Origin: Anaerotignum neopropionicum
Lineage (GTDB): Bacteria; Bacillota; Clostridia; Lachnospirales; Anaerotignaceae
Direction of reading: 5' to 3'
Assembly (NCBI RefSeq): GCF_001571775.1
Contig: NZ_LRVM01000004.1
Span: 124,001 to 188,000 of the forward strand
DNA: 64,000 nucleotides
Under the pieces are notes generated by a model. That model was not told the origin of the DNA. It ran no database searches and saw only the letters and a program-made list of their open reading frames with translations. Each line of letters opens with the position of its first letter. Position 1 is the first letter of the stretch. Shown here piece by piece: positions 1 to 7,545 of the stretch. The translations under genes were made by a program, and so were the position numbers.

Positions 1-66
1 TGTCAAGAAGCGAAGGATAATCGTTGGGGGCAAAAGCCTGTTATCCATGCGACAAATTTTCTATAA
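1..66 (+). CDS. possible 3' end of an upstream gene (partial)
   Basis: Frame 1 is open from the window edge to a TAA at 64-66 and encodes 21 residues ending in KPVIHATNFL. A hairpin followed by a T-run lies at 199-224 and would end such a transcript. A second frame is also open for a similar length, so the reading frame is not certain. The fragment is too short to assign a family. Confidence 0.25.
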   Translation, partial: CQEAKDNRWGQKPVIHATNFL

Positions 67-198
67 ATTCTAAGTTTGTGTTTGTGCTTTTAAACTGTGG
101 GACAAGGCGGTTTCTAAACATTTGCTTGGAAATATATTTGTCATTTTAAAAGACCTATTCTGATTTTGTGTAAAGCGGTGATTTTTTTAAAATTGTAT

Positions 199-224
199 TC
201 ATGCATTAAGCATGATTTTTTTTT
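199..224 (+). terminator. rho-independent terminator
   Basis: A 6-bp stem (TCATGC 199-204 with GCATGA 210-215) and a 5-nt loop are followed by nine T. It probably ends the gene entering from the left edge. Confidence 0.6.
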
Positions 225-234
225 CTTTCGTGAG

Positions 235-264
235 CAAAAAAAGCCGTAGATTTTACGCTACGAC
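235..264 (-). terminator. terminator-like hairpin, leftward
   Basis: GCCGTAG (243-249) pairs with CTACGAC (258-264, one G-U). Read on the minus strand the hairpin is followed by a U-run (A-run at 235-242 on the plus strand). No leftward gene was recognised just to the right, so what it terminates is unknown. Confidence 0.45.
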
Positions 265-404
265 TAATCTTTCAAAAGATAAAGAATAATTTAGAGTAAA
301 AAAATCAATAATTAGGTACAAAAATTATAATGCAAGAAGCAGTGAGTGTTTCATTAAATTAATTTATTGTTTCATAGTAAAATCAAATTAAACGAAATAA
401 AAAA

Positions 405-697
405 TCCATAGAAATTTTTCTGTGTTAAGATTGAATCACCACAAACCAAACTTAACAGAAAGTACAATCACTATGGAACATCTTGGGCAGTGAGGGGTCA
501 TCACTTTGCTGCGCAAAGCTGTCCTTTTGCAGATGGCACTACTTTGCCATTGCAACCTTGACCCCGATACAAACCTCATGAATATGCGGTTTGTACGTAA
601 GTTTTTGGGCTTGATTTTACAAAAAGCAAGCAGGTTTGGGCGGGGTCCGAGGTTCTTCGACAGGCTGCGTCGATTTCATTTGGAATCGACTTTTTTT
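405..697 (+). ncRNA. candidate structured non-coding RNA ending in a terminator
   Basis: No convincing protein is encoded here; one 65-codon open frame exists but has no clear ribosome binding site and no recognisable family. Complementary segments are dense: CCATAG 406-411 with CTATGG 471-476; a TTAAG-type arm 425-429 with CTTAA 451-455; GGGGTCA 494-500 with TGACCCC 559-565, enclosing hairpins 504-518 (CTTTGC/GCAAAG) and 527-555 (TTGCA-ATGGC / GCCAT-TGCAA); TACAAACC 568-575 with GGTTTGTA 588-595; and a 9-bp hairpin 669-690 followed by seven T. This stacking of perfect stems ending in an intrinsic terminator suggests an independent RNA or the end of a mobile element. The family was not recognised. 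Confidence 0.4.
669..697 (+). terminator. rho-independent terminator
   Basis: A stem of about 9 bp (GTCGATTTC 669-677 with GGAATCGAC 682-690, one G-U pair) and a 4-nt loop are followed by TTTTTTT (691-697). It is the 3' boundary of the folded segment that starts near 405. Confidence 0.7.
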
Positions 698-794
698 ATT
701 TGAAAATAATTGGTTCGGTAATAAGCAGATAACTGTTAAAAGTTGAATAAAATGGAAATAATTATTAAAGTTTAATGGTTCAACTGGAAAATAC

Positions 795-863
795 TTGACA
801 GATTAATTTTAATTTATTATAATCATTGTTGCAAATGCGAATAGTTTGCATTTGACACAACAA
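795..863 (+). promoter_or_regulatory. sigma-A promoter overlapping a Zur-type palindromic operator
   Basis: A consensus -35 TTGACA (795-800) and -10 TATAAT (818-823) are separated by exactly 17 nt. The expected start point lies in a nested dyad. CAAATGC (832-838) repeats inverted as GCATTTG (848-854), the overlapping TGCAAA (830-835) repeats as TTTGCA (845-850), and TTGTTG (826-831) repeats as CAACAA (858-863). Overlapping palindromes over the start site are typical of Fur-family operators. A Fur-family gene lies in the operon downstream, so zinc-dependent autorepression is the natural inference. Confidence 0.7.
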
Positions 864-888
864 TAATTTCAAAGGGAGGAGTATAGAA

Positions 889-1770
889 ATGAAAAAAATA
901 GGTTTATTTAGTATTTTAGTATTGATTATGGTTCCTTTCATGCTGGCTGGCTGTACAGATAAGGAAGAAAATACCGAAGCAAAAACAACCCAGAAACCCG
1001 TGTTAGCAGTATCTATAGTTCCTGAGGAAACCTTTGTAAAGGCAGTATGCAAAGATATGGCGGATGTGGTTGTTTTGGTTCCCCCGGGAAGCAGCCCTGA
1101 GAATTATGAGCCAACACCTAAGGAGATGGAGCAATTTAGTAATGCTCAATTGTATTTTTCCATCGGTGTGCCTACAGAAGAAGCAAATATTATGCCGAAA
1201 GCCAAGGAAATAGAAGGAATGAAGATTGTCAGCCTTCAGGATGCTGTTTCACAGGTATATTCTGATCGAGAGATTGCCCCCGGGGAAAGAGATCCTCATA
1301 TTTGGCTTTCACCAAAACGTGCAATTGTAATGGTTCAGGTTATTGCTGGCGAAATGGCGGAAATTGATCCTGCAAACAAAGCTCAATATGAAGAGAATGC
1401 CCAAGCATACATAGAACAGCTTGAGGTATTGGACGGACAAATTCAAACTGCTCTTGAGGGTGTTCAGAACAAGAAGTTTATCGTGTTCCATCCCGCTTTC
1501 GGCTATCTTGCTGATGATTATGGCCTTCAAATGTATGCACTGGAAGATGGCGGTAAGGAAGCAACACCTCAAAGACTACGGGAAATGATAGATTTGGCAA
1601 AACAAGAGAATATAAAGGCGATTTTCTATCAAGCTGAAATTTCAAGTGCACAGGCTGAATCCTTCGCCGAAGAAATTGGGGGGAAGACCGTTCAGATGGC
1701 GCCCCTTGCTGCTGATTATATAGAAAATCTCAAAAAAATGGCAGAAGTTATGTCGGAGGTTATGCAATGA
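889..1770 (+). CDS. znuA: zinc/manganese ABC transporter substrate-binding lipoprotein
   Basis: The protein has 293 residues. A lipoprotein signal is visible (hydrophobic residues 5-20, lipobox LAGC with Cys22), so it is anchored outside the membrane. It fits the cluster A-I metal-binding family (ZnuA/TroA) that delivers Zn2+ or Mn2+ to an ABC permease. Metal-ligand regions are DPHIWLSP (about 132-139) and the segment FHPAFGYLADDYG (about 200-212). The first ligand motif, normally PGxxPHxYEP, reads PGSSPENYEP, so its usual His is missing. The ATG follows AAAGGGAGGAG at good spacing and lies just behind the Zur-like promoter. It is the first gene of the importer and overlaps the ATPase gene by 4 nt. 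Zinc specificity is inferred from context. Confidence 0.88.
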   Translation: MKKIGLFSILVLIMVPFMLAGCTDKEENTEAKTTQKPVLAVSIVPEETFVKAVCKDMADVVVLVPPGSSPENYEPTPKEMEQFSNAQLYFSIGVPTEEANIMPKAKEIEGMKIVSLQDAVSQVYSDREIAPGERDPHIWLSPKRAIVMVQVIAGEMAEIDPANKAQYEENAQAYIEQLEVLDGQIQTALEGVQNKKFIVFHPAFGYLADDYGLQMYALEDGGKEATPQRLREMIDLAKQENIKAIFYQAEISSAQAESFAEEIGGKTVQMAPLAADYIENLKKMAEVMSEVMQ

Positions 1771-2537
1771 TTTATGCAACAAATGGTTCTGGGGATTGTA
1801 AAAATGCGGTTAGCATAAAAAACTTGACGGTTAAGTATAGAGAAACACCTGCAATTGCAGGTGTTTCTCTTGATGTTTTGGAGGGGGATTATTTGGGGAT
1901 TATCGGTCCAAACGGCGGCGGCAAAACTACCTTGCTTAAAGCAATTTTAGGGTTGGTAACACCATCTTGTGGGAAAATATCCGTTTATGGGAGAAAACCG
2001 GGAAAAAGTGAAAAACTCATTGGTTATGTGCCCCAAATTTCGGCACTGGATAAGGCCTTTCCCATTACCGTTCGTCAGGTTGTTCAGACGGGAATGTTGA
2101 AGCCGAATTTTACCCTGTTTCATCAATATACACAAAAGGATAAGGAAAAGGCGGATGAATACCTTAAAAGAGTAGGTATTTATAAGCTAAAGGATCGAAT
2201 GATTTCCCAGTTGAGCGGCGGAGAATTCCAAAAAATGCTGATTGCAAGGGCATTGGCGGTGGAACCCAAGCTTTTACTCTTGGATGAACCAACGGCAAGT
2301 GTGGATGCAAGTTCAGCAGAACAAATTTTTTCCCTGCTTAGTGAGTTGAATCAAAGCATGACAATTATTATGGTTACCCACGATTTGCTTGCAGTATCTT
2401 CCCAGGTGAAAACCTTGGCATGCATGAACGGAAGGTTGGTTTATCATGGTGGAACCCAGTTGAATGAAGAAATAGCGAAGGCTTTATATGGATACCCTTT
2501 AGACCTTTTGAAACATGGAGGGATGCAAGGAATATAA
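1767..2537 (+). CDS. znuC: metal ABC transporter ATP-binding protein
   Basis: This 256-residue ATPase energises the importer encoded by its neighbours. Walker A GPNGGGKTT lies at about residues 47-55, the signature LSGGE near 148, Walker B LLLLDEP at about 169-175 and the switch His in MVTHD. Its ATG overlaps the stop of the binding-protein gene (ATGA), which indicates translational coupling. The permease gene starts 22 nt after its stop. Length and motifs are normal for ZnuC/MntB-type ATPases; the metal cannot be told from this subunit. Confidence 0.92.
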   Translation: MIYATNGSGDCKNAVSIKNLTVKYRETPAIAGVSLDVLEGDYLGIIGPNGGGKTTLLKAILGLVTPSCGKISVYGRKPGKSEKLIGYVPQISALDKAFPITVRQVVQTGMLKPNFTLFHQYTQKDKEKADEYLKRVGIYKLKDRMISQLSGGEFQKMLIARALAVEPKLLLLDEPTASVDASSAEQIFSLLSELNQSMTIIMVTHDLLAVSSQVKTLACMNGRLVYHGGTQLNEEIAKALYGYPLDLLKHGGMQGI

Positions 2538-2559
2538 AATAAGAAGGAGGACAAAAAAT

Positions 2560-3387
2560 ATGCTATTATCTTTATTCCAGTACCAATTTGTGCAAAATGC
2601 AGTGATTGCCAGCATTTTTGCCAGTATCGTCTGCGGTATTATTGGTGTGATTATTGTGGAAAAAAGGCTGATTATGATGAGTGGCGGAATTGCCCATACT
2701 TCCTATGGCGGGGTGGGGATGGGATATTTTTTTGGTTTCGAACCGATTATTGGCGCCCTGTTCATTTCTGTATTGGCAGCCTTGGGTATAGGCTATATCA
2801 AAAGAAGGGGAGGAACGCGCTCGGATGTTGTGATTGGACTTTTCTGGTCTTTGGGAATGGCTCTTGGCATTTTATTTATTGCCATGATGCCGGGGTATCC
2901 CCCTGATTTAACATCCTATTTGTTTGGGAGCATTCTTTCGGTAACAAGGGGAGACATTTACTTTATGGCGGCGTTCACCTTTATTGTTGTGCTTGTTATC
3001 ACCATTTTATTTAGTTATTGGGAAGCCTATATGTTTGATGAGGAATTTGCTTCCATTATAGGGATAAAAACAGCGTTTATGGAATATCTTCTCTTTGTGT
3101 TAATTGCAATGTCCGTTGTGGTTTTAATCCGCGTTGTTGGAATCATTTTGATTCTGGCGCTGTTTACGGCACCCACTGCCATAGCAGGGTTATTGGCAAA
3201 AAACTTGAAATTACGAATGGTATTATCTATAATGATAGGTAGTTTATTTTGTTTCGCGGGGCTATGGCTATCGTATGTGCTAAATGTTGCGTCAGGTGCG
3301 GCCATTGTCATTCTTTCTGCAATAGGCTATTTGTTTGTTTACATTACTTTTTTGATTAAATCGAAATTGCGTAATGAAATAAATTGA
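2560..3387 (+). CDS. znuB: metal ABC transporter permease (ABC-3 family)
   Basis: This is the membrane subunit of the ZnuABC-like importer, about 275 residues with roughly eight hydrophobic segments. The family-typical GGIAHTSYGGVGMGYF stretch lies near the N-terminus, followed by the RSDVVIGLFWSLGMALGI and VGIILILALFTAPTA regions of ABC-3 permeases. The frame is open from 2515, but ATG 2560 has AAGAAGGAGG at the right distance and gives the family-typical N-terminus MLLSLFQYQF. It lies between the ATPase and the Fur-family regulator in one operon. Confidence 0.92.
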   Translation: MLLSLFQYQFVQNAVIASIFASIVCGIIGVIIVEKRLIMMSGGIAHTSYGGVGMGYFFGFEPIIGALFISVLAALGIGYIKRRGGTRSDVVIGLFWSLGMALGILFIAMMPGYPPDLTSYLFGSILSVTRGDIYFMAAFTFIVVLVITILFSYWEAYMFDEEFASIIGIKTAFMEYLLFVLIAMSVVVLIRVVGIILILALFTAPTAIAGLLAKNLKLRMVLSIMIGSLFCFAGLWLSYVLNVASGAAIVILSAIGYLFVYITFLIKSKLRNEIN

Positions 3388-3420
3388 ACTATTCTATAAT
3401 TTATATGGGAAGGTGATTCT

Positions 3421-3843
3421 ATGGAAGGCAAAGATTGTAGAGAAATATTCAAAAAGAACAGCATTAAAACAACAAAACAGCGAGAATTGGTTTTTGGAGT
3501 GTTGACGGATTCCGATGTACCGTTAACGGTTGAAGAAATTTACGTAATACTGATGGAACAAGAAAAAAATATGAGCCTTTCCACAATTTATAGGATTCTT
3601 GATGTTTTTGTTTCCAAAAACTTGGTGCAAAAAAGCAACATTACAGATAATAAGGCTGTTTATGAAGTAATCGGCATTGGTCATAAGCACCATATTATCT
3701 GCATTTCCTGCGGAAAAATTATTGCCTTGGATCACTGTCCAATCAAAGAGTATGAAATAGCCCTTGAAAATGAAACTAAGTTTGAGATTATCAGCCATAA
3801 GCTCGTGTTTTTTGGTTACTGTCCCGATTGTAAGAAAAAATAG
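3421..3843 (+). CDS. zur: Fur-family metalloregulator, probably Zur
   Basis: The protein has 140 residues: an N-terminal winged-helix DNA-binding half (TTKQRELVFGVL, then MSLSTIYRILDVF as recognition region) and a C-terminal metal/dimerisation half containing HKHH. Two CxxC pairs (Cys94/Cys97 and Cys134/Cys137) form the structural zinc site of Fur proteins. Its position inside a zinc-uptake operon, next to a COG0523 protein, favours Zur over Fur or PerR. It most likely represses this operon through the dyad at 826-863. The start follows GGAAGGTG. Confidence 0.85.
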   Translation: MEGKDCREIFKKNSIKTTKQRELVFGVLTDSDVPLTVEEIYVILMEQEKNMSLSTIYRILDVFVSKNLVQKSNITDNKAVYEVIGIGHKHHIICISCGKIIALDHCPIKEYEIALENETKFEIISHKLVFFGYCPDCKKK

Positions 3844-3853
3844 GAGGGAATCT

Positions 3854-4873
3854 TTGAAAATGATAAAAATTGGTATTGTTTCCGGTTTTTTAGGAGCAGG
3901 AAAAACCACGTTCATCAAAAAATTACTGGAAGAAAAATTATCAGAAGAAAAGGTAGTATTGATTGAAAATGAATTTGGACAAATTGGCATTGATGGAACT
4001 TTGCTTAAAAAATCCGGCATTGAAATTAAAGAATTAAACTCGGGTTGTATTTGCTGTACGCTGGTGGGGGACTTTGAAAAAACGATTCAGGAAGTAATCG
4101 AAGGCTTTGACCCGGAAAGAATCATTATTGAGCCCTCGGGCGTGGGTAAGCTCTCAGAGATCATTCGCGCTTGCCAGGCGGCAAAGCAGAGTGAGAAGCT
4201 ACATATTAATATGCTCATAACTGTTGTGGATGTATTAAAGCTTGACAACTATCTTACCAATTTTGGAGAATTTTTTGAAAATCAAATTAAATATGCCAAA
4301 ACCATTCTTCTAAGCAGAACGCAAAAGGCATCGCCTCAAAAGCTGGAGCAGGCAATCTCCACCCTTCGAGGGTTGAATGGAAAAGCCAACATTGTTACAA
4401 CGCCTTGGGAAGATCTAAGTGCGGAAAAAATGCTGGATATTGCGCAACAAGATGGTTCAGAATCTCTTGAAAGTCAGCTTAAAGAGCTTTTGCAACAAGA
4501 AATTCATCGGGAAGAAGGTTGTCATTGTGGGCATAACCATGAAGATGGGCATCATCACAACTGTTGTGCCCATGAACACCACCATGATGCAGACGAGGTT
4601 TTTGCGGTATGGGGAACGGAAACGCCGCGGATTTTTTCCGTGGAGGAATTGCAGAGGATGCTTGGCAGTCTGGAAAACGGTGATACTTATGGCGTTATTC
4701 TAAGAGGAAAGGGCTTTTTGCAGGTGGAAAATGGGGCATGGATTCAGTTTGACTATGTTCCCGGTGAGATAAAAATAATGGAAGCAAGCCCCGATTATAC
4801 GGGAAGAATCTGTATTATTGGCAGTCAGTTAAACACAAGTGCTCTTGAAAAACTATTTTTAGGCAGAAATTAA
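3854..4873 (+). CDS. COG0523 (CobW/ZNG1-like) GTPase, His-rich metallochaperone
   Basis: A G3E-family GTPase of about 339 residues. Walker A GFLGAGKTT is near residues 10-19. The family CxCC metal motif is Cys65-Ile-Cys67-Cys68, and EPSGVGK follows. A His/Cys-rich metal-binding stretch (HCGHNHEDGHHH and AHEHHH) lies at about 223-246, before a CobW C-terminal domain. Such proteins hand metals to client proteins under zinc limitation, and the Zur-linked position fits that. The base-recognition motif reads SRTQ instead of NKxD. The AGGAGG at 3842-3847 is 6 nt from TTG 3854 and 12 nt from ATG 3860, so I chose TTG; ATG would remove two residues. Client and metal are unknown. Confidence 0.85.
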   Translation: MKMIKIGIVSGFLGAGKTTFIKKLLEEKLSEEKVVLIENEFGQIGIDGTLLKKSGIEIKELNSGCICCTLVGDFEKTIQEVIEGFDPERIIIEPSGVGKLSEIIRACQAAKQSEKLHINMLITVVDVLKLDNYLTNFGEFFENQIKYAKTILLSRTQKASPQKLEQAISTLRGLNGKANIVTTPWEDLSAEKMLDIAQQDGSESLESQLKELLQQEIHREEGCHCGHNHEDGHHHNCCAHEHHHDADEVFAVWGTETPRIFSVEELQRMLGSLENGDTYGVILRGKGFLQVENGAWIQFDYVPGEIKIMEASPDYTGRICIIGSQLNTSALEKLFLGRN

Positions 4874-4885
4874 GGCGGAACGAAA

Positions 4886-6511
4886 ATGAAAACACGAGTG
4901 GACATCGTTACTGGTTTTTTGGATTCTGGAAAAACAACTTATGTGAATACCTTGCTGCAGATTCAAGCGCAATCAGCTGAAAAAATTGTTGTTGTGCAAT
5001 TTGAAGCAGGCGAGGTTAACATAGATTATGGCGTTCAAAAGGAGAATATGGTTTTTGTCAATGCGCTGGAGGGGGAAGCTCCGTTGGATGCTCCTTATTT
5101 GGTGAGCATTATAGAAAAATATTCCCCCGATAAAATAATCATTGAGTACAACGGAATGTATGATGTACAAGAGGTATTCACTTTATTTGAACAGAATGGG
5201 GTGAGAGGAAAGTGTGTGCTGGGGAATATTATATGCCTTGTGGATGCAACAACCTTTGAAGTGTATATGAATAATCTTGGGGAAATATTGAAAAATCAAA
5301 TTGCTACGGCAGATCGAATTATATTAAATAAAGTAACCCATGGACAAGAAGAAACCTTGAAAAGCGTGGAAAAGCGCATGAGAGCGTTGAATAAGAAAGC
5401 GGAGCTTTTTACGGTGGAGCTATTTGACGATGAAATTTCTCAGGCCGTGGAAACAGATTTTGAGGTGGCTGCAAATATTGAGGCTGCTCCAAAGGGAAGG
5501 CTGTCAAATATTTCGTTTGGCATATTTTTGTTGTTTGCCCTTACATATTTAGCCTTATCTGTGGTGCGAGGGTTAAATGCCAGTGAAATTAGGCTTGATT
5601 TTTCAGGTTTTGAAGGGTTTTACATGGTTTTTTTAAGCATTTTAATGCAAACCTTTCCGTTTATGTTGATAGGGGTATTTGTTTCGTCGGGAATACAAGT
5701 GTTTTTTTCCAATGAAGCGATTGTGAAGCTTTTTCCGAAAAAATTTGGATTAGGGTTTTTGACGGCAATGTTTGGCGGATTATTTTTACCTGTTTGCGAA
5801 TGTGCTATTGTGCCTGTGATGACGGGTTTGGTGAAAAAAGGTGTTGCTTTGCCCATTGCCGTTACATTTATGCTAGCTGCGCCGATTATTAACCCAATTG
5901 TTATTATATCAACCTATTATGCCTTTCCGGGACACCCGGAATTTGTAATTTTTAGAGTTTATTTTGGGCTGGTCATTGCCCTTGTGGTGGGGATTTTGTT
6001 AATGATTTTTCCGGAAACGAAGGTTGCCCTGCTGGAACAAGCGAATAGCTTGACATGCGACTGCGTTTATTGCACTATAGAAAGAAATGAAAAAAAAGGC
6101 CTTAGGGAAAAGCTGAGGCTGCTGTTTTTGCATGCAGGTGAGGATTTTTTCAATGCAGGCAAATATCTTGTAATCGGTGCTTTTTTAACAAGTCTGATTC
6201 AAGTTATGGTTCCCAAAAATATTTTTTTAGAGCTGGGAACAAAAGACGGCTTATCCCTAATTGTCATGATGGCGACAGCCTTTTTGTTTTCCGTTTGCTC
6301 CACTTCCGATGCTTTTATTGCAAGAAGCTTTTGGAACAGCTTTTCTGCCGGTTCCATTATGGGATTTCTTGTGTTTGGCCCGATGATGGACATTAAAAAT
6401 CTTTTTATGCTGCTTGGAAGCTTTCGAAAAACCTTTGTTGTAAAGCTTGTGCTGCTGATTACCTGTGTGGCTTTTTTACTGCTATATTTTTTAACATTTA
6501 TTATAATTTAG
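4886..6511 (+). CDS. fusion of a CobW-like GTPase domain with a UPF0718/DUF318 permease
   Basis: The protein has 541 residues in two parts. Residues 1 to about 195 form a G3E-type domain with Walker A GFLDSGKTT, a Gly-Asn-rich switch region (EYNGMYD) and LNKVT as NKxD-like motif; the CxCC metal motif of COG0523 is absent. From about 210 to the end is a DUF318/UPF0718 permease with 8-10 membrane segments. It carries the family motif PVCECAIVP (Cys304, Cys306) and a second motif CSTSDAF (Cys471). A CxCxxC cluster (Cys391, 393, 396) sits in a polar loop. The permease family is usually encoded beside a TIGR03943 protein, which is the next gene. I infer metal transport or membrane delivery of zinc under GTPase control; direction and substrate are unknown. 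Confidence 0.82.
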   Translation: MKTRVDIVTGFLDSGKTTYVNTLLQIQAQSAEKIVVVQFEAGEVNIDYGVQKENMVFVNALEGEAPLDAPYLVSIIEKYSPDKIIIEYNGMYDVQEVFTLFEQNGVRGKCVLGNIICLVDATTFEVYMNNLGEILKNQIATADRIILNKVTHGQEETLKSVEKRMRALNKKAELFTVELFDDEISQAVETDFEVAANIEAAPKGRLSNISFGIFLLFALTYLALSVVRGLNASEIRLDFSGFEGFYMVFLSILMQTFPFMLIGVFVSSGIQVFFSNEAIVKLFPKKFGLGFLTAMFGGLFLPVCECAIVPVMTGLVKKGVALPIAVTFMLAAPIINPIVIISTYYAFPGHPEFVIFRVYFGLVIALVVGILLMIFPETKVALLEQANSLTCDCVYCTIERNEKKGLREKLRLLFLHAGEDFFNAGKYLVIGAFLTSLIQVMVPKNIFLELGTKDGLSLIVMMATAFLFSVCSTSDAFIARSFWNSFSAGSIMGFLVFGPMMDIKNLFMLLGSFRKTFVVKLVLLITCVAFLLLYFLTFIII

Positions 6512-6523
6512 GTGGGATGCATT

Positions 6524-7408
6524 GTGAAGTGGCTGAAAACAAGAAACTATAATATAGACGCTGCCATTAAGGCAGTGGTAATGCTGGGGTTTGCGCTGTT
6601 TTTTTTCCAGACAATACGCTCCGGTCAGGTTTTAAAATATGTTCATCCCAGAAATGTGCCGGTAATCAAGTTTGCGGTTGTTGCCATGGTATTAATTTCT
6701 GCTTTTTTGATTCCGGAGGTGTTTAAGCCTCAAAGGGTGAAAAAGGGCGTTGGCTCCCTTTTGTTTTTTGTGCTACCCCTTTTGATGGCGGTTTTGCTTC
6801 CGACCCAGAGCTTTAATGCAGCTTCATTATCTTACGGGAGTTTAAGTGTGGGGGGAGGCTTGGCAAATACAGCAGTTGCAGACACGAATACGACATTGGT
6901 GGATAAGAGCGAAAATTTTGAGGGGAATCAATATTTTGACCCAGGTGTGGAGGCGTATTCCGACGGCGAAACCAAAGGGAATATGGATACTTATGGTGTT
7001 GATGTTAGTGTGTTTGAAGAAAATGAAAATGAATTTTCGTTGGTGAACGGAACTGTTATGGTAGACACCGATAATTATGTAAAGTGGATGGAAGAATTAT
7101 ACGATAATTTGGATAGATATATTGGGAAGAAAATTCAAGTAGAGGGCTTTATTTATAAGGATGAACAATTTGAGGACAATGCGTTTGCATTGGCAAGAAT
7201 GATGATGGTTTGTTGTGCCGCCGATATGCAGACCATTGGCTTTTTATGCAGTTACCAGAATGCAGACCAACTGCAGTTGGATGCCTGGATAAAGGTATAT
7301 GGCATCATTGAAAAAGGTGAGTTAGACGGAAGTGAGATTGCCAAAATTAAAGTGGAGCAGATCGAAAATACGGAAAAGCCGGAAATGGATTATGTTTATC
7401 CGTTTTAA
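6524..7408 (+). CDS. TIGR03943-family putative permease partner protein
   Basis: The protein has about 294 residues. Two or three N-terminal hydrophobic segments (about 15-35, 45-65 and 75-95) are followed by an extracytoplasmic acidic linker. The C-terminal domain contains YIGKKIQVEGFIYKDE and MMVCCAADMQTIGF, the paired-Cys region typical of TIGR03943/DUF1980 proteins. These are the standard partners of UPF0718 permeases, and here the gene lies 12 nt after the fusion permease. The frame is open from GTG 6512, but AGGTGGG at 6510-6516 is best spaced for GTG 6524. Its function is not established; a periplasmic metal-binding subunit is plausible. Confidence 0.8.
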   Translation: MKWLKTRNYNIDAAIKAVVMLGFALFFFQTIRSGQVLKYVHPRNVPVIKFAVVAMVLISAFLIPEVFKPQRVKKGVGSLLFFVLPLLMAVLLPTQSFNAASLSYGSLSVGGGLANTAVADTNTTLVDKSENFEGNQYFDPGVEAYSDGETKGNMDTYGVDVSVFEENENEFSLVNGTVMVDTDNYVKWMEELYDNLDRYIGKKIQVEGFIYKDEQFEDNAFALARMMMVCCAADMQTIGFLCSYQNADQLQLDAWIKVYGIIEKGELDGSEIAKIKVEQIENTEKPEMDYVYPF

Positions 7409-7545
7409 TTAAAAATTTCATTACAAAAAATCATTGTGAAAAAAACAGAATAGGCGTAAAATGATGCAGTGAATTGAAATGATCTTTTTCAGGGAAATGT
7501 TTTCAAAGATTTGAGCGATACCTCTGTATTTGGGAGTAATAAAAT

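Noticed and set aside
506-703. 65-codon frame in the leader region
   Set aside because: It runs through perfect stems and into the terminator, has no strong ribosome binding site and no recognisable family; a structured RNA explains the interval better.
3523-4020. 165-codon minus-strand frame opposite zur and the COG0523 gene
   Set aside because: Both plus-strand genes are well supported by motifs and ribosome binding sites, so this is an antisense shadow.
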